A stretch of 64,000 nucleotides of DNA from an uncultured Chitinophagaceae bacterium (lineage in GTDB: Bacteria; Bacteroidota; Bacteroidia; Chitinophagales; Chitinophagaceae). Positions 18,816 through 28,224 of this stretch are shown one piece after another. Under the pieces are notes generated by a model. It was not told where the DNA came from. It searched no databases and saw only the letters and a list, made by a program, of their open reading frames with translations. Location: assembly GCA_937981995.1 (NCBI GenBank), contig CALJNC010000007.1:23388-87387 (forward strand), given 5' to 3'. A program made the translations under genes and the position numbers. Numbering within the stretch: the first letter of the stretch is position 1; every line of letters begins with the position of its first letter.

Positions 18816-19254
18816 GGTGACGATTTTGTAAAATGTTATCTACTTTAGTTACTTTGATGTTTACAGAGTCGTAATTGAGACGACTGTGCGTTACGTTTTG
18901 AATATCAAAATACGTTTGATACCCACAACCATTTGAAATAAAAATATCTTCCTTGATATAAGATACTGTAATCGTATCTCGAGTGGATTGATGCCTGAAA
19001 ACTAAAATTTGCTGATCTTCAGTACGATCTAATGGAATATTAATGGTTGCCAAATTAGAAGCAGATTCGTAATACTCATAAGAATTCACGGCATCGTAAA
19101 CACTTAGATCATTCAAAAAAGTATCTACCAGTTTTGTTGAATCATAGGTTTTAAAATCTATGGTCATTACAACCGCATCTGGATCAATGCAAAAATCATC
19201 TTTCACACACCCAAAAAGTGATATGATACAAACTATAACTACAATGAACCGCAT
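18796..19254 (-). CDS. DUF6452-like lipoprotein
   Basis: A 152-residue lipoprotein: FIVVIVCIISLFG then Cys16, followed by beta-strand-rich sequence. Two cysteine-containing features, KDDFCIDPDA near the N-terminus and SNGCGYQTYFDI in the second half, fit the family DUF6452, which usually precedes a DUF6048 gene, as here. It starts 3 bases after the oxidoreductase stop and overlaps the next gene by 20 bases, so the three form an operon. Function unknown. Confidence 0.75.
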   Translation of the reverse strand: MRFIVVIVCIISLFGCVKDDFCIDPDAVVMTIDFKTYDSTKLVDTFLNDLSVYDAVNSYEYYESASNLATINIPLDRTEDQQILVFRHQSTRDTITVSYIKEDIFISNGCGYQTYFDIQNVTHSRLNYDSVNIKVTKVDNILQNRHLEVIYK

Positions 19255-19257
19255 GCC

Positions 19258-20283
19258 TTATTTAACCTCCCAGGTTTCTGTACCGGCAATCAGTTCGTTT
19301 AAGTCTCCTAATCCCTTTTGCTCTTTAGCAAGTTCTATCTGATCGTTCAATTGTTTTTCGTACGTAGGTTTTTCTATTGCATATAATACGCCAAACGGAC
19401 GAGGCAATGCACCTTCTTCTCTTGGATCATCAAAAAATCGTGCAAGTAATTGGGCTTTTGCCAAATCTTGCTCATCGTGTATCCACAAATCTTCATCGCT
19501 GTAATCAGCTCGGTTTACAATTTGAGGATTCAAACCATCCAATCGGATTCCTTTTTCTAACTCAGCTCCAAAAACCAATGGCTTACCATGCTCCAACATA
19601 AGTGTTACACCCGCCTTGGTTTTTTTATCGGTCATCATTCCAAACGCACCATCATTAAAAATGTTACAATTTTGGTATACCTCTAATAAGGCACTACCCT
19701 TATGTCCTTCACTGCGGCGCAGCATTGCTTGTAAGTGCTTAGGATCACGATCCATGCTACGAGCAAAAAAAGTAGTATCCGCACCCAAAGCCAAAGCTGC
19801 AGGATTAAACGGATTATCTATACTACCAAAAGGTGTAGACTTGGTTACTTTATTAGTTTCTGATGTAGGCGAATATTGCCCTTTGGTTAAACCATAAATT
19901 TGATTATTAAAAAGCAACACTTGCACATCAATATTTCTTCTGAGTAAATGAATAATATGATTCCCTCCAATACTCAAAGCATCTCCATCACCAGTTACAA
20001 TCCATACACTCAACTCAGGACGCGTCATTTTTAATCCCGATGCTACAGCCGGAGCTCGTCCATGAATGGAGTGCATCCCGTATGTATTCATATAATACGG
20101 AAAACGCGACGAACAACCAATCCCAGAAATAATTACAATATTTTCCTTAGGAATATCCAAGGTGGGTAATACAGTTTGTACTTGTTTAAGTATTGAATAA
20201 TCTCCACAACCCGGACACCAGCGTACCTCTTGATCGGTAGCAAAATCCTTGGCTGTTAATGGAGCTGTTGTAGTATCTGACAT
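19258..20283 (-). CDS. 2-oxoacid:ferredoxin oxidoreductase, beta subunit
   Basis: Thiamine-diphosphate subunit of a 2-oxoacid (probably 2-oxoglutarate) ferredoxin oxidoreductase, which decarboxylates the 2-oxoacid to an acyl-CoA and reduces ferredoxin. Marks: WCPGCGDYSIL and GIGCSSRFPYYMNTYG (Fe-S ligand cysteines), HGRAPAVASGLK, and the ThDP motif VTGDGDALSIGGNHIIH, then NNQIYGLTKGQ. The ATG at 20283 (341 residues) is favoured over the TTG at 20295, because an exact -7 element occupies 20293-20300. The alpha/gamma subunit normally lies next door but is not in this window. Confidence 0.93.
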   Translation of the reverse strand: MSDTTTAPLTAKDFATDQEVRWCPGCGDYSILKQVQTVLPTLDIPKENIVIISGIGCSSRFPYYMNTYGMHSIHGRAPAVASGLKMTRPELSVWIVTGDGDALSIGGNHIIHLLRRNIDVQVLLFNNQIYGLTKGQYSPTSETNKVTKSTPFGSIDNPFNPAALALGADTTFFARSMDRDPKHLQAMLRRSEGHKGSALLEVYQNCNIFNDGAFGMMTDKKTKAGVTLMLEHGKPLVFGAELEKGIRLDGLNPQIVNRADYSDEDLWIHDEQDLAKAQLLARFFDDPREEGALPRPFGVLYAIEKPTYEKQLNDQIELAKEQKGLGDLNELIAGTETWEVK

Positions 20284-20292
20284 ATCTTGATA

Positions 20293-20300
20293 CAAAAGTA
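20293..20300 (-). promoter_or_regulatory. -7 promoter element of the oxidoreductase operon
   Basis: TACTTTTG on the minus strand, only 9 bases before the ATG at 20283. With a start point about 7 bases after the element the mRNA would be essentially leaderless. Confidence 0.6.
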
Positions 20301-20433
20301 CGGCAATTAGTAGTGAGTAGCGAGCAGGAAGTAGGAAGATTTTATTAATGAAAATGTAAAAAGCATTTCATCCTATTGTGTTTACTTACCACTAAATACT
20401 ATTTACTTAAGACTATAAATACTATTTATCCCT

Positions 20434-20441
20434 TACTTTCG
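20434..20441 (+). promoter_or_regulatory. -7 promoter element of the TonB receptor gene
   Basis: TACTTTCG, the TTCG variant also seen at 28208, 41179 and 46729, lies 12 bases before the ATG at 20454. It supports that start over the upstream ATG at 20376. Confidence 0.45.
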
Positions 20442-20453
20442 TTATTACGTAAA

Positions 20454-22907
20454 ATGCAGAAATCGTTCCTTATACTGTTGTGGGTTATCTTACCTAGTTT
20501 ACTTTTTGCGCAAGCAAATCAAGGAACAATTCAAGGTAAAGTTTTAAACCAGGATAATATTCCTATCCCAGGTGTAAACATTGGTATAAAAGGCACTTCA
20601 ATTGGTAGTAAAACGGATCGTAATGGAGATTTTTCTATTTCGGTACCTGCTAATAAAAATCTTGTTCTTGTTTTCTCTTCAGTAAGTTATAAAAGAAAAG
20701 AAATTGGTAAACGCTTAAAGCCAAATCAAGTTTTAAGACTTGCTGTTTCTATCAATAGAAAAATAACGCAAACCAAGCAAGTAACCATAACCCGCAAAAC
20801 AAGAAACGAAGCCGGGATGACTAATCTTGACCCTAAAAATGCCGAGCTTCTGCCTACGCCTATAGGTGGCATTGAAGGATTACTTAAAATATTTGTAGGC
20901 TCACGCAATGAAATGACATCGCAGTATAACGTACGTGGTGGTAACTATGATGAAAACTTAGTTTATATAAATGATTTTGAAGTGTACCGCCCCTTCCTTG
21001 TACGCAGTGGACAACAGGAAGGGCTTAGTATTATCAATGCTGATTTAACGAGCGGCGTAGCATTTTCTACAGGAGGTTTCCAAAGTAAATACGGCGACAA
21101 AATGAGCAGTGTTTTGGACATTGATTACAAAAAACCAAAAGAATTTGCAGGTAGCGCACAGCTAAGCCTATTAGGTGTAAACGCTCACTTAGAAGGTACA
21201 GGCCTGAAAGATAAAATGACCTACCTCGTAGGTGTGCGGCAGAAATCAAATCAATACTTATTACAATCACAACAAACGCAAGGAATTTACAACCCAACAT
21301 TTACCGATGTACAAACATTTGTAAATTATAAATTTAATGAACGTTGGCAATCAGATGTATTCCTAAACTATGCTCGTAATCGTTTTGATTTTACACCCGA
21401 AAGTAGCACCCAGAGTTTTGGATTAATTAATCAAGCATTTCAATTACGTACGTTTTATAATGGTTCCGAAACTGATAAATTTGACTCTCGCTATGGCGGC
21501 GTTTCATTTACCAATACGCCAAATAATAAATTGTCTTTAAAGTTTTTGGCTAGCGGATTTCAAACCCGTGAGCAAGAAACTTTTGACATTAAAGGAGAAT
21601 ACCTTTTAGGCGAAATAGAAACCGACCTAGGCAAAGATAATTTTGGACAATTAAAATTTGCAGTAGGTACGGGTATTATACATGAGTTTGCTCGTAATTA
21701 TTTAAATATCAATGTAGGTAATATAGGTCATAAAGGCGCATACGATGCCGGAAAGCACTTTGTGCAATGGGGATTAAATACTGAAATTGTAAGCATCAAT
21801 GACGACTTACACGAATGGGAACGCCGAGATAGCGCCGGCTTTACACAGCCGTATAACGATAGTACTTTGGGCATTACTACTTTTTATAACTCGCAGCAAA
21901 ACTTTAACTACAGCAGGTTTACTGCCTACATGCAAGATAATATTAGTTTTGACTCAGTAGGAGTTGTAATGACAGCCGGAGTGCGCGCTAATTATAATCA
22001 GCTAAATAGTGAGCTTTTAATCTCACCTAGGTTGCAACTATCTTGGAAGCCCAAAAAATGGAAAAATGATTTTGTATTTAGAGGCGCAACGGGGCTATAT
22101 CATCAACCACCTTTTTATAGAGAAATGCGTGATTTAAATGGAGTGGTAAATAAAAATATCAAAGCGCAAAAAAGTTTTCATGCGCTTGCAGGTTTTGATT
22201 ATAACTTTAAGGGCATAGGCAAGCGACCATTTAAACTAACCTCAGAGTTTTATTATAAATCCATGTGGGATTTAGTGCCTTATGAGTTTGACAATGTGCG
22301 TATCCGATACTTTGGAGATAATCTTGCTAAAGGATATGCAATGGGTGCAGAGTTTAGATTATATGGCGATTTAGTAAAAGATGCAGAAAGTTGGGTAAGC
22401 CTTGGCTTTATGAAAACAGAAGAAGATATTTTGAATGATGAAATCGTTTTTCAAAATCAAGCGGGTGCTGATAGTGCTACATTTAACCCTGGTTACATAC
22501 CTAGACCAACCGATGCGCGTGTAAACTTTGGTTTGTTCTTTTCTGATTATTTGCCAGGCAATAAAAACTTCAAGGTCCACATTAGTGGCTTATACTCTAC
22601 CGGTTTACCTTTTGGACCACCCGATCAAGCCCGTTATGGCGATACCTTACGAGCACCTAGTTACCGCCGTGTAGATATTGGCTTCTCAGCATTATTATTG
22701 GACGGTCAAAAAAAGCAACGACCCCATTATAGTTTCTTCAAAAACTTTAATAGTATTTGGTTAAGCATGGAAGTATTTAATCTGTTAGCGATTCGTAATA
22801 CACTTTCATATCAGTGGATCCAAGATCAAACAAGTGGCAGAACATATGCTGTGCCCAATCGACTAACCTCTCGTTTATTAAACGCTAAGTTGGTGGTTAA
22901 GTTTTAA
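20454..22907 (+). CDS. TonB-dependent outer-membrane receptor
   Basis: An 817-residue energised importer. Signal peptide (MQKSFLILLWVILPSLLFAQ), then a carboxypeptidase-regulatory-like domain (residues 25-105, GTIQGKVLNQDNIPIPGVNI), a plug domain (about 120-235, with VRGGNYDENLVYINDFEVYR) and a 22-strand barrel that ends NAKLVVKF. The open frame reaches 20376, but 20454 gives the correct signal peptide. No SusD-like partner is adjacent, so the substrate cannot be told; siderophore, peptide or other ligands are possible. Confidence 0.92.
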   Translation: MQKSFLILLWVILPSLLFAQANQGTIQGKVLNQDNIPIPGVNIGIKGTSIGSKTDRNGDFSISVPANKNLVLVFSSVSYKRKEIGKRLKPNQVLRLAVSINRKITQTKQVTITRKTRNEAGMTNLDPKNAELLPTPIGGIEGLLKIFVGSRNEMTSQYNVRGGNYDENLVYINDFEVYRPFLVRSGQQEGLSIINADLTSGVAFSTGGFQSKYGDKMSSVLDIDYKKPKEFAGSAQLSLLGVNAHLEGTGLKDKMTYLVGVRQKSNQYLLQSQQTQGIYNPTFTDVQTFVNYKFNERWQSDVFLNYARNRFDFTPESSTQSFGLINQAFQLRTFYNGSETDKFDSRYGGVSFTNTPNNKLSLKFLASGFQTREQETFDIKGEYLLGEIETDLGKDNFGQLKFAVGTGIIHEFARNYLNINVGNIGHKGAYDAGKHFVQWGLNTEIVSINDDLHEWERRDSAGFTQPYNDSTLGITTFYNSQQNFNYSRFTAYMQDNISFDSVGVVMTAGVRANYNQLNSELLISPRLQLSWKPKKWKNDFVFRGATGLYHQPPFYREMRDLNGVVNKNIKAQKSFHALAGFDYNFKGIGKRPFKLTSEFYYKSMWDLVPYEFDNVRIRYFGDNLAKGYAMGAEFRLYGDLVKDAESWVSLGFMKTEEDILNDEIVFQNQAGADSATFNPGYIPRPTDARVNFGLFFSDYLPGNKNFKVHISGLYSTGLPFGPPDQARYGDTLRAPSYRRVDIGFSALLLDGQKKQRPHYSFFKNFNSIWLSMEVFNLLAIRNTLSYQWIQDQTSGRTYAVPNRLTSRLLNAKLVVKF

Positions 22908-22908
22908 A

Positions 22909-24582
22909 TTAATCCTTGCGCAATTTTATACTCTTACTACCGCTGGGTGTAGATAGTTTCAAAAAGTAAATTCCACTGGCCAAACTATTATCATTTAGCT
23001 TGAGATTCAATTCATGGGTTCCAGTAGTATACACTTTACTCTGCATTAAAAACCTTGATTGTACTATTCCCAAAATATCAAGTAACTCGATAGCCACTTC
23101 TTCAGTTTTGGTAAGCTCCATGCTCAATTGAATTTGACTAGTAAACGGATTAGGAGATGCAGAAACGGCACCAATATTCTTTACATCCCAAATAGAATTT
23201 GGGCTTCCGCTAGCAAATAAATGATGTGCGAAAATGTCATCGAAGGCACTCGTTCTTTCATCTTTCCAAGCAATGATAGTTCCGCCTTTATTGTCCGGTA
23301 TATTCTTGGGTGCTTCTTGATCTCCTATTGCATTACATACAATTTCACCATTATTAGCCCAAACCGTTACACCGTTTTTATCAATACGTTGCGCATAAAT
23401 ATCCCAATCGGCACCACGCTCGTCTTGCCATGTAATAATCGCGCCTGAGTCTTTATCACTTATAATATTGGGGTTCAATTGATCATTTAATGCATCACAT
23501 ATTTTCACACCATTGGTTGTCCATTGTGGTGAGCCAGTAGATTCTAATTTTTGAGCATAAATATCAAAGCTTCCGCTTCTTTTATCTTTCCACGTAATAA
23601 TTACCCCATTAATTTTATTATTACTTACAATATCCATTGCACTTTGATTATCTGTAGCAGTGCATACTGGCATACCTCCGGGCCCCCATAACGAAGTTCC
23701 ATTAGAGTCTACTCGTTGGCAGTAAATGTCATAATCTGAACCATTGCGCCCATCAATCCATGATATATATACTCCATCTCGTTCCTTTTCAGGATCAATC
23801 TTAGGCGTTGTTTGTACCCCATTAGCAATGCAAACCACCGCTGCATTATCACCCCATAATCTTTGCCCATTTGCATTTAAACGCTGCGCATAAATATCAT
23901 AGGTACCCGAGCGTTCATCTTGCCAAGTTATAATTGCTCCACCTTTACCATCGCGCTGTGCTTTGTGGTTTATACGGTTGCTATTATTTGTACAAGCTGA
24001 TATCCCACCATTGGCCCATACGGCCTGTCCTGAACTATCAATGCGCTGTGCCCAAATATCCCAACGAGATCCTACTCTTTTTTCCCAACATGCTATTAAT
24101 CCGCCGTGATCATCGCGTATAATTTTTTGACTATGTTCCCTAGCAATCTCGGTAGTAATGGGTGCACCATTTGCTTGCCACATTAAATTACCATTTCCAT
24201 CTATTCGTTGCGCATATAAATCTCTTTCGATACCCGAGCGCCAATCACTCCAGGCAATTAATACGCCACCTCTTCCATCAGATATAATGGCTGGAGTACT
24301 TTGATCAGCAGATAAAGTACATACGCCTACTCCGTTTTTTGTCCATAAAGGAAAACCTAAGCTATCCAATCGTTGTGCATAGATGTCTGAGCTGTTGGTT
24401 CCTTTTCTATAGTCTCTCCATACCATAAATACTCCTCCAGCACCATCTGATGTAAGGCGCACATCTTTTTGTAAACCAGCAGTATCGCAAACTACTGTAT
24501 TGATCATAGGATTCATGCTCCATTGTGCAGAAAGGGTGCCGGCAAAAAAAGTAAACAATAGTAATACTCGTAAAAATTTCAT
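22909..24582 (-). CDS. T9SS-exported protein with eight ~53-residue repeats (predicted beta-propeller)
   Basis: A 557-residue secreted protein. After the signal peptide come eight tandem repeats (about residues 45-465), each of the form DGxGGxxIxWxDxRSG-x3-DIYAQR, then GxxxW-x2-NG. One repeat per blade would make an eight-bladed propeller. The last 80 residues are a type IX sorting domain (SASPNPFTSQIQLSMEL to SGSKSIKLRKD). It is exported by the gld system; the function is probably surface adhesion or a scaffold, which is inference. Convergent with the TonB receptor, 1 base apart. Confidence 0.85.
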   Translation of the reverse strand: MKFLRVLLLFTFFAGTLSAQWSMNPMINTVVCDTAGLQKDVRLTSDGAGGVFMVWRDYRKGTNSSDIYAQRLDSLGFPLWTKNGVGVCTLSADQSTPAIISDGRGGVLIAWSDWRSGIERDLYAQRIDGNGNLMWQANGAPITTEIAREHSQKIIRDDHGGLIACWEKRVGSRWDIWAQRIDSSGQAVWANGGISACTNNSNRINHKAQRDGKGGAIITWQDERSGTYDIYAQRLNANGQRLWGDNAAVVCIANGVQTTPKIDPEKERDGVYISWIDGRNGSDYDIYCQRVDSNGTSLWGPGGMPVCTATDNQSAMDIVSNNKINGVIITWKDKRSGSFDIYAQKLESTGSPQWTTNGVKICDALNDQLNPNIISDKDSGAIITWQDERGADWDIYAQRIDKNGVTVWANNGEIVCNAIGDQEAPKNIPDNKGGTIIAWKDERTSAFDDIFAHHLFASGSPNSIWDVKNIGAVSASPNPFTSQIQLSMELTKTEEVAIELLDILGIVQSRFLMQSKVYTTGTHELNLKLNDNSLASGIYFLKLSTPSGSKSIKLRKD

Positions 24583-24624
24583 TTGTAAAAGGGTTTAAAC
24601 TTTAACTAAGATAAGAATTTTAAA

Positions 24625-24657
24625 ACAAAAAGCCCTGTTCTTTTAAAACAGGGCTTT
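24625..24657 (-). terminator. Rho-independent terminator of the tlpA-surA-like operon
   Basis: An 11-bp perfect stem (24629-24639 with 24647-24657; AAAGCCCTGTT arm) and, in the minus direction, a T-rich tail. It is 22 bases past the foldase stop. Confidence 0.88.
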
Positions 24658-24679
24658 GAAATTTTCGTTTATAATTCCT

Positions 24680-26644
24680 TTATTTAATCAAGGAGCTAAA
24701 CACTCTTTTATTTACCTTAAGCGGATACTTTGCACGAAGTTCTTGCTTCCAAGTACTTTCCAATGCGTCTTGATAATCGCTTATCACATAGCCTTTTGCT
24801 TCTCTTAATGTTTTTTGCGTAGGGTTGTTGTACACCTTATCTACCATTAGTAAAGAGTAACTTCCATCCTTATTTGTAAAGTAAGGCATGTACTTCCCAG
24901 CTACGATTGGCTTTTTAAATGAGAAACGACTTTGCTCAAACTTTCCTTCTTCCAAGCTCAATTTATCTTGTGGTCCATCACCGTTTACATTCTTGGTAAT
25001 TTCAGATGGCGATACTTTTTTCATTGCATTTAGCTCTTTCACCAATTTCATTATATCTTCTTTTTTCTTTGCCGTATAAAGCTGTCCTTCTACTGCGGGT
25101 GTCCACATATAATTGGCTCGATTTTTTTGATAAAATGCTTTAAGGCCTGTAGTATCAAGTGGCGCTTTGTCCCAAACTTTTTGCTTTGTTAGTTCAAAAA
25201 TCAATATTCCTTCTCTGTACTCCTGCAAAATATTTTTGTACTCAGGGTTGGTTTTTTCTAGTTGGGCTTCTTCATAATCTGTCAATACCTTTTTAGAATA
25301 ATTATCCAACAAACTTGTAAGAGCATTCTCTTTCGCTCCATAAATTCTTCCCTTGGTGTACACCTTTATATAGTTTGCAAAATCTGCTTGCTTAAAAGTA
25401 GTACCGTCCATTGTAAAAATTGGTTTTACCATTTTACGGTAGCTTAATGGGTTAAACTTTCCATTGCGCAAATTACTATCTGGTATGGCACGTATAAGTT
25501 CCATTAGGGCAGCATCGTTTTGCTTATAGTTCAATTTTTCTTTTAACTGCGCAGTAAATGCATCTTGTGCTACTTTAATTCGACCGTCGCGCTGTATTAA
25601 TCTTTCAATAATTGGCTTATCCTCTTCAAAGCTTTTTAAAGGTATTTTTTTCATTAAGCTAATAATATGAAACCCATTGTCTGTTTCAATCACACGAGAA
25701 AAATCACCTTTCTTATCTAATGAGAATGCAGCATTTTCAAAAATAGAAACCATTTTTCCTACTCCAAATACGGGCATTACACCACCAGAGTTTTTTGTAA
25801 AACGATCTTCATTAAATCGTTTTTCTACCACTTCAAAATCAACGCCTTTTTTAAGCATGGTATATGCTGAGTCAATTTTTTTTCTTGCAGCTAATCTTCC
25901 TTTGTCGCCGCCACTCTTGCGCACTTCTGTCATAATCTGCGCTACTTGTATTTGACCACGCGCCTTGCGCTCATTTATCTTTTTTACAATGTGGTAACCG
26001 TATACTGTACGGAAAGGTTTAGACATTTTTCCTTTAGGTGTATTGTAAGCTACATTTTCAAAAGGATAAACAATTTGCAAAGCAGTAATATATCCAATAC
26101 CACCACCATGTACAGCACTTTGTTTGTCATTGCTGTAAAGTTGTGCAGCTTTTTCAAAAGTTATATTTCCTTGCTTGATTTGATTGTAAATACTATCAAT
26201 TGTTTTTCTTTTAAAAATTGTGTCCTTTGTATTTGGCTTTAAAGCTATAAGAATATGCGCAACGTTTACGTCTTTCTTCTTACGTTCAAATGCTTCTTTG
26301 ATTAATTTATCTTTTGCTGTACGATTGGTCAAAAATGTTTTAGATAACTGCTTCCGGTATGAATCTATTTCACGACGTACCGAAGGAATTGTATCTAAAT
26401 GAGCATCATACGCTTGCGATACCTTCATTTTAAATAAAGAGTATAAATCCAAATATTCGTTTAAAGCATCTTTTGAATAATCTACTTTTTTATTCATTTG
26501 ATTTTTAGTGTACATGTGCAAAAATTCTGAGCTGCTCACGGAGCGATCACCTACAGAAAACAATTCAGCACTTTTCTTTTGAGCAGTTGCTCCTAAACAA
26601 AGGAATAAAACAAGGATGCTAACTAGAGATTTTTTCATTTTCAT
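24680..26644 (-). CDS. SurA-like periplasmic peptidyl-prolyl isomerase
   Basis: A 654-residue exported foldase with two parvulin (PpiC) domains, at about residues 125-225 (VAHILIALKPN to GYHIVKKINE) and 230-335 (VAQIMTEVRKSGG to GFHIISLMKK). The large C-terminal part is Bacteroidota-specific. It helps outer-membrane proteins fold. Signal peptide MKMKKSLVSILVLFLCLGATA; the ATG at 26638 is equally possible. It follows the TlpA-like gene by 9 bases, in one operon. Confidence 0.88.
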   Translation of the reverse strand: MKMKKSLVSILVLFLCLGATAQKKSAELFSVGDRSVSSSEFLHMYTKNQMNKKVDYSKDALNEYLDLYSLFKMKVSQAYDAHLDTIPSVRREIDSYRKQLSKTFLTNRTAKDKLIKEAFERKKKDVNVAHILIALKPNTKDTIFKRKTIDSIYNQIKQGNITFEKAAQLYSNDKQSAVHGGGIGYITALQIVYPFENVAYNTPKGKMSKPFRTVYGYHIVKKINERKARGQIQVAQIMTEVRKSGGDKGRLAARKKIDSAYTMLKKGVDFEVVEKRFNEDRFTKNSGGVMPVFGVGKMVSIFENAAFSLDKKGDFSRVIETDNGFHIISLMKKIPLKSFEEDKPIIERLIQRDGRIKVAQDAFTAQLKEKLNYKQNDAALMELIRAIPDSNLRNGKFNPLSYRKMVKPIFTMDGTTFKQADFANYIKVYTKGRIYGAKENALTSLLDNYSKKVLTDYEEAQLEKTNPEYKNILQEYREGILIFELTKQKVWDKAPLDTTGLKAFYQKNRANYMWTPAVEGQLYTAKKKEDIMKLVKELNAMKKVSPSEITKNVNGDGPQDKLSLEEGKFEQSRFSFKKPIVAGKYMPYFTNKDGSYSLLMVDKVYNNPTQKTLREAKGYVISDYQDALESTWKQELRAKYPLKVNKRVFSSLIK

Positions 26645-26653
26645 TTGCGTATT

Positions 26654-28108
26654 CTATTTATTTTTTTTGTCATTCATCTTCTTTTCATGAAACTTTATCA
26701 CGTCCAGAATGTTTGCATGATTTACACGACGACCAATTATGATATTATTTTCGTCGAGCAAATATATGGTGGGCGTTACATATACATCATAAAAACTTCT
26801 GAACTTCGTAATACGCTCAGGGTCATATAAATGCAACCAACCAGATCGTAGTTTTTTCTCTTGCACCACCTTCTTCCACTTTTCTACTTCATTGCTTGAT
26901 TCTACTGCAACTATTTGTAAGCCGTACTTATACAAGTCTTTCTTGTATAATGAGTCAAGCTTGGGTAACTCCTTTTTACAATGACCACAATCTGCCTCCC
27001 AAAATATAAGTAACTTATACTTTGCCTCTATGGCCGTTAGGTTTACAAACTGATTAGCCATATTACGCAATTTTAAGTCCATAGCAGGTTTCCCTATCAT
27101 ATTAGGAGAAATATCTCCCGCGCGCTTTATGTATTTTTTGAGCTGCTCTTCTTTTAGCCAAGTTGCTTTGCCCTTCATATAATATTCTTCTACTAGGTAT
27201 ACAAATACTTCTTCCATACCCATAATTTTGCTCGTCTCTGCCCATCGAGTTAGGTACCACAAGGTATACTTATAGGTTTCTTCAGCACCTTCAGCCTTAG
27301 CAATTAATTTATCGCATTCTTTTTTTACTGTATCTGGCATGGGTATCACCCACTTATCCATGTAATTTTTAAGCTTAGGCTCATACATAGGAGTAAATAT
27401 CAAGCGGTCATCCTGAAAATTATATCCATCCCAGTAGTGTTGTTTATAATAATTGCTTGGGAAGGTTGAATCTTTTTTTCCTTCCCTATTCAAAGGCCAA
27501 TCTTTATACTCTGGCACTTCGGGCTCAGCTAATGCATTAAACAAAGTGGCAAGGAATGTTTTAGGATTACGCTTGGCAACACTTTTTCTATAATTTACTA
27601 GTTCCTTGCCTTTATTGCGCATTTGATCGGCTAATACATTACTGTCTTTTTTAGTTTTAGCTTGAGCATAAGCCGTTTTCAATTTATTAAATCCTTTGCC
27701 ATAATCAAGCAAAAAACGCTGGTAACCATAAAATTGATTATTCTCAGACTTCCCTTTAAGCTTCAAATTTGGTACGATATCTTTTTTCTGAGTAGTTAAA
27801 GAAAAATTATCTCCATTTTGAAGAATAATTTCCATATTGGCCGTTTGATCCTTAAAAAGCAAAAGGTAAATACCTCCTTTTATTTTATTGGAGGATTGCA
27901 TGGTGCCTTTACCTAGTTTTAGGGTAGTAGAATCGTCTTTAAATACAGTGCCTCCTTTGCCATAATAATGGCAAAGAAAAATTTTGGCATCCTCCTTTAC
28001 ATCGGTAAAGTGTAATTGCAATTTATATCCATCCTTGGCTACTGCAACATTTGATAACATTACAATTGCTAGGATACTTAGAATGATTGATAATCTTAAT
28101 TTATTCAT
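26654..28108 (-). CDS. TlpA-like thioredoxin-fold protein (DUF5106-type)
   Basis: A 484-residue periplasmic protein. Signal peptide, a DUF4369-like beta domain (25-125), a helical middle region of DUF5106 type (about 130-330), and a C-terminal thioredoxin fold (345-480) with the redox motif WEADCGHCKKELP and the cis-Pro segment YVTPTIYLLD. A likely disulfide reductase in the envelope. First gene of a two-gene operon with the SurA-like foldase, which fits a role in envelope protein folding. Confidence 0.85.
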   Translation of the reverse strand: MNKLRLSIILSILAIVMLSNVAVAKDGYKLQLHFTDVKEDAKIFLCHYYGKGGTVFKDDSTTLKLGKGTMQSSNKIKGGIYLLLFKDQTANMEIILQNGDNFSLTTQKKDIVPNLKLKGKSENNQFYGYQRFLLDYGKGFNKLKTAYAQAKTKKDSNVLADQMRNKGKELVNYRKSVAKRNPKTFLATLFNALAEPEVPEYKDWPLNREGKKDSTFPSNYYKQHYWDGYNFQDDRLIFTPMYEPKLKNYMDKWVIPMPDTVKKECDKLIAKAEGAEETYKYTLWYLTRWAETSKIMGMEEVFVYLVEEYYMKGKATWLKEEQLKKYIKRAGDISPNMIGKPAMDLKLRNMANQFVNLTAIEAKYKLLIFWEADCGHCKKELPKLDSLYKKDLYKYGLQIVAVESSNEVEKWKKVVQEKKLRSGWLHLYDPERITKFRSFYDVYVTPTIYLLDENNIIIGRRVNHANILDVIKFHEKKMNDKKNK

Positions 28109-28185
28109 AAGGTAGTGTGAATTTACGTAGGTAAGACGTAACCTAAATGGTTAGGGTTGATTTTTTAGGCTAATTTAACGCAGCT

Positions 28186-28215
28186 TTTGCATGATAAAAT
28201 ATTGTAATACTTTCG
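28186..28215 (+). promoter_or_regulatory. Promoter of rlmD
   Basis: TTTG (28186-28189), 18-base spacer, TACTTTCG (28208-28215). This is the TTCG form of the Bacteroidota -7 element, 9 bases before the rlmD ATG, so the transcript is probably leaderless. Confidence 0.65.
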
Positions 28216-28224
28216 CGTTGCAAA

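Noticed and set aside
20300..20430. Short repeats (TAGTGAGTAG-like, and two copies of TAAATACTATTTA) between the oxidoreductase and TonB receptor genes
   Set aside because: The units are few, short and A/T-rich; no array or fold could be supported. They are not CRISPR repeats.
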